Below, one piece after another: positions 48,801-57,800 of a stretch of 64,000 nt of DNA. The notes under the pieces were generated by a model. The model did no database searches, was not told the DNA's origin, and was given only the letters and a program-made list of their open reading frames with translations. The stretch comes from Nemopilema nomurai (Eukaryota; Cnidaria; Scyphozoa; Rhizostomeae; Rhizostomatidae): NCBI GenBank assembly GCA_003864495.1, contig ML133426.1:744001-808000 (forward strand). Direction: 5' to 3'. The position numbers and the translations under genes were made by a program. How positions within the stretch are numbered: position 1 is the stretch's first letter; each line of letters opens with the position of its first letter.

Positions 48801-51800
48801 GCCCGGTGCAATCAAAATGCCTGATTCGGAGTGCTGAAGATTACGTATGATAAAATAGGGGCAACGAGCTATCAGGAGGAAAATGAAGGGATCAAAAAGG
48901 CAGTAGAAAGGATATATAATAAAAATAAATAATAAGAAATCATGAAATGATGAAAAGGGGAATAGGTGAAACTGTTTGTGTTTGCCCATTAGACCATTGA
49001 TTATAAAGTTGGCAAAGCAGCGTTAAAAATTGAATGAAACCGGTTCTTCAGTTGGAACTTTCCTTTCGATTCACAGTTCCTAGAGAATACCCCAAACATG
49101 TCACTGATACAGGTGCTAACTCCACTCAAATCCGTCTTCATTGGACTGCAATGGACGAAGTTCACGGGGATGCAAATGGGAAGGTAGATAAATCTACTGA
49201 TCAAAGTAATCTGCTATCAATATTTCTTTCATGCAGCTCAAACTACCAAGTTGTAGATGAAAGTTTATACTTCAAGATTTTGTACTTTATCAATCCTTAA
49301 ACCAGGTTTTTCTTAAAGACAAAGTGAAACGTTAAGTCAATGTAAGCTGCAAGGACCTTAAGATGGTAAATATTAAAATTAAGAGCCAATTGCTGTCTAC
49401 CAATTGACTTTGTATCCGAAGTTACAAACAAAAGTTATCGCCAAATTCTTTACATATTCTTTCATTATTCTGAATTTTTGTTGCTACCTTTTAGCACGCT
49501 CTGTTATTAGTGTAAAAGAAAATGCGGATTTCCACAAGGCCAAAAAGTAAAGTAAATTAGAATCGAAAAGCTCTTATTTACTTTTCAAAAGTCGTTTTTC
49601 AAGATAAGCAACCTTAAAAATTAATTTAAAAGGAAAGCAAAGAACGACAAATCATAATAACAATACACAATTATGTAAAAAACATCATTTACAACATTAT
49701 TTTTCTGATTTCTACAGCAATTTCTAGATAGTTGGGGGCTTGGCATCCTTTTTTGCTTTTTACACTCTTTGCATTTTACGGTTTTATAATTTAGCAGAGA
49801 CTTTCTGTGCCAAGACATTTGGTTTTATACATAAAAAGAGATTATGCAATCACAAAAAAATTGATTATTTCGGTGCAACTCTGACCCTAGGTGTTGGGAT
49901 ATACAGCCAAGTATCATGTTGTCGACTGTCATGAAGACAGACCTTTAGGTTGTGACGAGCAGGAAATGTTCAACCTCACCGTCCATGGCAACAGCCCGAG
50001 CATTGTGTTACCAAACCTGAGAAAATACACACAGTACAATGTGGCAATTCAAATGTTCAATAGCAAAGGGAGGGGAAATTTTTCAAATGAATTGACAGTG
50101 AAAACAGACCAAGATAGTGAGTATTGAGTGTAATTTGATAAACGAAAAACGCTACCGGTAAAATGCGAAACTATCCTAAAAACACTTTTTCCAATATTCC
50201 TTGTTAATAAAGAGCTGACAATACCAATATCTGCTGTTTTACATCACAGTATGGAAAGCAACATCACTTCCCTGCTTTGGTTTCTACTATGCTTGGCTTG
50301 GTACAAATATAAGTATAACATGAGTTTATATTTGCACCATATATAGTTTAAAATGTGTCTGTGAAACGTAAATTAGGCCTACCAAAATCGTTGGATAACT
50401 GAAATTTTTGTTCTTTGACGCCATCTCTCACATCTTTCAAGCGCCCGATGCGTCCCCAAAGCACGTCGAAGCATGGCCAGCAACGTATACGTCGATCAAA
50501 CTCTTCTGGAGCCCGATTCCGGAGTCATTACGCAACGGCATCATCCTTGGCTACAGGATGTTTTATAAGCCAATTGATGCGCCATTGCGCAAGTATTCAC
50601 GATCACCGAGAGCCGTGAACTCCTTAGCAGTGTATGGAGCAGAACCAGGCGAGAAGATGATGGAAGTCAACGCAACAACGCTTGAAGTTGAAATTGAAGC
50701 ACTGCAAGACTACGATTGGTACCAGATCAGAATTGGTGCATATACGTCCAAAGGACTCGGGGTAGTCTTCTCTCTCAATGGCACATGTAAACAGAGAGGT
50801 TGGTCGATGGAATTTCTCATTGCAAGCGCGTTTTTTAGATTCGGCACGCTTCAGCAAAGACAGGCCATCCAGCCATGCTTGCACGGAGATAGCTCTAGCG
50901 TTGACATTTTTGTTTACTCTTTAAAGGGAAAATCCAATACTTAAAATGCAAAGATACATGTAGCAAAGAACAATGCATACGTCTTCCTTTCATAAATAAA
51001 ATAGCGTTAAAAATTTACAGTCAATTTTATTTTGTCAAATGCTTTAGACAGTTAATTCTTAATTTCCTTGACTGGCGAATGATATTAAAAAATGAATGTT
51101 TCCTGAGAAGCACTGTTTACAAGTATTATTGGCTTTGTACTGTAGCCGACTGTTTCTCCATGAAAGCAAATAAAACGTTTAAGATTCCCAAACGAAAGAA
51201 CATTGTCAAATAAACTGCTCCTGGTTCATAGAATGTTCTAGCTAGAGAAAGACCCTCAAAAATTAGAAAGAAGAAGTTATAGCTAATACCCTTCTGTGCT
51301 TCCTTAATTATTTACATTTCCCTTCTGCAGTAAGTAACACACAATTTATCTTCATGAAGTAATTCATGACTTTTGCTTCTACAGCCCCGTCAGTTGCCCC
51401 AATAATTGTTAGCCTCAAGGACATGTATGATTTCCACCAAGTATCTCTAGAGTGGAAGGATATAAACAAGACGAGTGCCAATGGAGAAGTTCTTGGGTAT
51501 CGCATAATGTACTGGCTAAGTGAACAGAACTTTGCTTCTACTTTTGATAGAAGTGTGACAGAAATACGTGTGCTTGCACCGAACACATCTTTGGTAATCA
51601 GCAATCTCCACCCATTCTCCACCTACGGAATCAACATGTCGGCTTTTACAGAAGGAGGCTATGGTCCTCAATCCTCCAATGTTTTTGCAGGTAATGATTG
51701 CTGCAATGAAGCATTGCATTGTAAGACTCTTTTTTGTTGTTGCCTTTGAAAAAGTTTCGATGTGATTGTAAATTATTCGTTTTAAAAACGAGGCGCCAGG

Positions 51801-54800
51801 TCTTTTCATTAATGCTTCCTATACATTGTAAATACATGTGGTATTATAGATTTTGCAGATCTTTGAACTTGATGCAGTCGACCTCAGACTTAGTTATACT
51901 AAGCCATTTTTCTGTGCCAAGAATAGATTAATGAGGTAAAATGATTTCTTTTCGACAAAAATCGCCAACTCTTCGAGTGTCAGTTTGATGATATATGTTA
52001 GTGTTACATTCTGTGCTCTGCGCTCTCTTTCTCCTTTTATGCCCTTGCGCTTAACTAATTTGCCAAATGTTTCTATTTTAGAAACCTGTAGATGCCCAAA
52101 ATCAATTTCTTCGACATTCCTGCACCTACCCCCACTTTTACACAAGAGCCAAAAGAATGAATCAGTTTTGCGAGAATTTCTGACTGATGGAGTGACATTC
52201 TGCTGTGCAAATTGCTCTGGCAAACACGGTCTCACCCATATAGACTGGAATAGCGATGCTATGAATGCCTCATCCCTGAAATATAGAAAAACGTCTTTAA
52301 TGAGCTCACTGAACAATGGAACACACATGGCATTACCTATTTATGACCAAGGTATGGATGTTCATGACCAAACAACATACGTTTACGTGCCAATCGTCCC
52401 AGTCATGAAGTTCTTGGTGTTTAAAAGAAGGCTAACTTTGAAAGTTCTTGGAAATTCCGCTACAAAGATCGTGGTTAATTCACTGTGGAAGCAGTACCCA
52501 CTTCTGCTGGTGTCCCTGGTTCTAACCTTGCTGGCAGGAATCGCTTTATGGGCAACGGTAGGTACCGCTGCTTTGTGCCATGTTCATTCAAAATGATCAA
52601 AAAGGTTCTTTGCCTACTATTTTCTGTGTAACATTTGGTATAGCGCCTAGTCCTTCTGGACTATTTCCTGAAATTGACAATATTACCTGCCGGCTGCGAA
52701 AGTACTGAATATAAAATTATTGTCACACTGTGCATTCTTTTTCATACAAAAAGTGCGTTTACCTTGTAAAGCGGTTGTCTTCGTAGTGGCACTCAAATTG
52801 GTGCCCCTCCAACTAAGGAATTGCTACTTAAGGTATGCATTTCTATGCATGGAGCATGTAGAGCGAGAGTATACAAAGAGAGAGTATACAAAGAGAGAGT
52901 ATACAAAGAGAGAGTAAACAAAAAGAGAGTATACAAAGAGAGAGTATATAAAGAGAGAGTATACAAAGAGAGAGTATAAAAAGAGAGAGTATACAAAGAG
53001 AGAGTATACAAAGCGAGAGTATACAAAGAGAGAGTATACAAAGAGAGAGTATGTAGATAAAGAGTATATAAAGAGAGAGTATACAAAGAGAGAGTATACA
53101 AAGAGAGAGTAAACAAAGAGAGAGTATATAAAGAGAGAGTATACAAAGAGAGAGTATACAAAGAGAGAGTATATAAAGAGAGAGTATACAAAGAGAGAGT
53201 ATACAAAGAGAGAGTATATAAAGAGAGAGTATACAAAGAGAGAGTATAAAAAGAGAGAGTATACAAAGAGAGAGTATACAAAGAGAGAATATACAAAGAG
53301 AGAGTATAAAAAGAGAGAGTATACAAAGAGAGAGTATGTAGATAAAGAGTATATAAAGAGAGAGTATACAAAGAGAGAGTATACAAAGCGAGAGTATACA
53401 AAGAGAGAGTATACAAAGAGAGAGTATACAAAGCGAGAGTATGTAGATAAAGAGTATATAAAGAGGAGTATTTAGAGCGAGAGTATATAAAGAGAGAGTA
53501 CACAAAGAGAGAGTATACAAAGAGAGAGTATACAAAGCGAGAGTATACAAAGAGAGAGTATACAAAGAGAGAGTAAACAAAGAGAGAGTATATAAAGAGA
53601 GAGTATACAAAGAGAGAGTATATAAAGAGAGAGTATACAAAGAGAGAGTATACAAAGAGAGAGTATAAAAAGAGAGAGTATACAAAGAGAGAGTATATAA
53701 AGAGAGAGTATAAAAAGAGAGAGTATACAAAGAGAGAGTATACAAAGAGAGAGTATACAAAGAGAGAGTATACAAAGAGAGAGTATATAAAGAGAGAGTA
53801 TACAAAGAGAGAGTATACAAAGAGAGAGTATATAAAGAGAGAGTATACAAAGAGAGAGTATATAAAGAGAGAGTATACAAAGAGAGAGTAAACAAAGAGA
53901 GAGTATATAAAGAGAGAGTATACAAAGAGAGAGTATACAAAGAGAGAGTATAAAAAGAGAGAGTATACAAAGAGAGAGTATACAAAGAGAGATATACAAA
54001 GAGAGAGTATACAAAGAGAGAGTATACAAAGAGAGAGTATACAAAGAGAGAGTATACAAAGCGAGAGTATACAAAGAGAGAGTATACAAAGCGAGAGTAT
54101 ACAAAGAGAGAGTATACAAAGAGAGAGTATGTAGATAAAGAGTATATAAAGAGAGAGTATACAAAGAGAGAGTATACAAAGCGAGAGTATACAAAGAGAG
54201 AGTATACAAAGAGAGAGTATACAAAGCGAGAGTATGTAGATAAAGGGTATATAAAGAGGAGTATTTAGAGCGAGAGTATATAAAGAGAGAGTATACAAAG
54301 AGAGAGTATACAAAGAGAGAGTATATAAAGAGAGAGTATACAAAGCGAGAGTATACAAAGCGAGAGTATACAAAGAGAGAGTATACAAAGAGAGAGTATA
54401 CAAAGAGAGAGTATACAAAGAGAGAGTATACAAAGAGAGAGTATACAAAGAGAGAGTATACAAAGCGAGAGTATACAAAGAGAGAGTATACAAAGAGAGA
54501 GTATATAAAGAGAGAGTATGTAGATAGGGAGAATATAAAGAGGAGTATTTAGAGCGAGAGTATATAAAGAGAGAGTATGTAGATAAAGAGTATATAAAGA
54601 GGAGTATTTAGAGCGAGAGTATATAAAGAGAGAGTATGTAGATAAAGAGTATATAAAGAGGAGTAATTAGGGGGAGAGTATATAAAGAGAGAGTATACAA
54701 AGAGAGAGTATACAAAGAGAGAGTATACAAAGAGAGAGTATACAAAGCGAGAGTATACAAAGAGAGCGTATACAAAGAGAGAGTATATAAAGAGAGAGTA

Positions 54801-57800
54801 TACAAAGAGAGAGTATACAAAGAGAGAGTATACAAAGAGAGAGTATACAAAGAGAGAGTATACAAAGCGAGAGTATGTAGATAGGGAGAATATAAAGAGG
54901 AGTATTTAGAGCGAGAGTATATAAAGAGAGAGTATACAAAGAGAGAGTATACAAAGAGAGAGTATATAAAGAGAGAGTATGTAGATAAAGAGTATATAAA
55001 GAGGAGTATTTAGAGCGAGAGTATATAAAGAGAGAGTATACAAAGAGAGAGTATATAAAGAGGGACTACATGAACAGGAGCATGTAGATAGAGAATATAT
55101 AAAGAGGAGTATTTAGAGCGAGAGTATATAAAGAGAGAGTATACAAAGAAAGAGTATATAAAGAGAGAGTATGTAGATAGGGAGAATATAAAGAGGAGTA
55201 TTTAGAGCGAGAGTATACAAAGAGAGAGTATACAAAGAGAGAGTATACAAAGAGAGAGTATATAAAGAGAGAGTATGTAGATAGGGAGAATATAAAGAGG
55301 AGTATTTAGAGCGAGAGTATATAAAGAGAGAGTATACAAAAAGAGACTATACAAAGAGAGAGTATATAAAGAGGAGTATGTAGATAGAGAGTATATAGAG
55401 AGAAGTATTTAGAGCGAGAGTATATAAAGAGAGAGTATATAAAGAGGAGTATGTAGATAGAGGGGAAGCATGGGAAGCATATTCAAGGGAAGCATGAATA
55501 GAGAGAGTATATAGAGAGTGCCTTGCATGTCATTTTTTGCAAGAAAGCTCCTTTTCAACTGCTAGAATAAATGATTCCAATAGACTTTTCCCCTAGTATT
55601 TTGGGACTTTTAGAAGTTATCATCTCTTAACATGTCGCTGGTCAAACTTAAAAATTGAATCTAATGAATGGGAATTAGTATTTTCTATTCAAATTGCTTG
55701 GAATGTGGCGATCAATTAATTTTGCAGGAGTCAACTGTCAATACTGATGAGTTTCCAAGGTCATACTTGAGAGGAATGGGGTCTGGAGTATGGCTGGCTT
55801 TTATCACCATGACAACAGTAGGGTGCGTGCATTGTATTCTCAATCAGTATTCAAAGTTTCACAAAGGAACGCGACAATATCTACATCTAACTTTCTCAAT
55901 TTATTATTTTCATTTCACCATCTCTGAAATTTTACTATTTTATTCCCTACGAATCTTAAGAACAAGCGAATGCAACAGTAGCAAGAGTCATATCACAAAT
56001 GCATGTCAAAGTAGTAATAAACGATTCAAAACATATGTTCATTACCAAGTTTGACTGAAGAAATCAATTAAATCATTAAATCATGTAAATGGTGCTAAAA
56101 GCGTGAAACTTGGCAGGCATATACAGTTTGCCATGCTTAATAAGATGAGAATTTGATCCATTGCTCCCATCGTCTATTTTTAGACCAGGGCTTCCATGCT
56201 TTGTTCCATGAAGCAGATACATCTTATCCATCGTCTAAAGGCAGATATTAACACCAAATTTAGTAGACATAGACACTCTGCCATGCTGAAAAACATGAGA
56301 GTTGGACCCTTTAAATTGTCCCAATTGTTGATTGTTAAAGGTTCTCACGCCCAGTCTCCTGAGCACGATACAGTTTTATCTGTCCACTAAAAACAGATAA
56401 TGATACGAAATGTAGCAGATATTGACAATTTGGTGTGCTTAATAAATTGGGGTTCGAAAAAATCTTAATTGTGTACAGATTGGTAAGGCATTGCAAATGA
56501 TATTTTTCTTCCATGGCAATCATAATCCCCGCAATGAGCTTTGCAAGTAGGTTTTTGTCACTTAAAACAAGGCTGCGTCTCACACATACTTCTAAGCCTG
56601 AAATACAGAGACTTGATGCAAAGTCTTCCCAATGGACCAATTGCAAAAAGCATATTAAACCTGACCTGTTCAATTCAATTCAACAAATGACTCTGTACAT
56701 CACTCTGACAATTACTGGCATCTTCAGTTTTTCTTTTTTCTAGGCATTTAAATTTTACCGAGTACATTTATTTCTACACGATTTATCCCACCTTGCACTT
56801 TGTTGCTCAAATATTGCTTGAATGCTATCACCTCCATCCAATTCTTTTACAATTTGGCACCCCATCTAGCTCATGGAACTGCAAAAGATCTTCTGTTATG
56901 CATTGATATCCGGCACTACTGTCTGATTTTTTGGGTTATTTCGGGGATTTGAAAAAGGCTCCGCAGAACCCTTTTAGCATATTATGCATGAACTCCAAGT
57001 GATTGTTCTCTCTCTACCTGGTCATCTTTCATTTAAGATGAAAGTCTTCTTAGTCATTTTTGACGCTGAATCGTTCTGGTGATTTGATTAGGCCTATTAA
57101 TTCATTCATCAAGAATGCAGCAGTTTGAAAAACGGAAGCTTTGGCAAAGGCTTTTGCAATTTAATAAATGGGTGTCATTTGGAATTGCAAAGAATTGATA
57201 GTAAGTGATGGTAGTAAGTGATGGCTTCTCTTTCAACTTGCCCAGATTCTACCTGGTAAAAATTCGAGAATTTTCCAGTGACCTGAAATTCAAAAATGAA
57301 AGGATGGTCTCTTCCTTTATATGAAGATAACTCTTTCTTTTCAAGAGATTTCGGTTCATGTAAACGGGTCTTAACTTCTTTTTGCATTGTAGCTTTAATC
57401 ATGCTTCAAGATACTCAGCTTTTTCATCATACCTAAAAGGGGTTATAGGCAACAAGGTGCATAGGGATTCCAGATTGTGGAGAGCGACAACAGGATGTGC
57501 TTGCTTACACTCTTCTTCTCTTTGCTGCTCCAGGTATGGTGACCTAAACGTAATGTCAAGGGCTGGCAGATTTATTGCAGTCACCTGGATGCTGATTGGT
57601 CTAATTCTAATGTCAATGATGATTGGAAATTTATCAACCATCTTTGCTACCGAGTTTGTTTTTGAGCCTCAGCCATTGGAGTTGAGTGAGAAAGTACGTC
57701 TTTGACGTCAAACGTCTTTTCTACCGTTCACAATAGATGTTTTCTACAAAACCCTCCCTGAGCCTGTTTGTTTATAGCCGTAATGTTGGCATTAACTAGG

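Noticed and set aside
52793..54954. Open frames of 566, 380 and 250 codons on the - strand, all repeats of LYTLS
   Set aside because: They follow from a stop-free 15-bp tandem unit. They are open in several frames and have no codon bias or protein context.
52855..55475. CRISPR-like array of short repeats
   Set aside because: The units are contiguous with no unique spacers, and the window is clearly eukaryotic.
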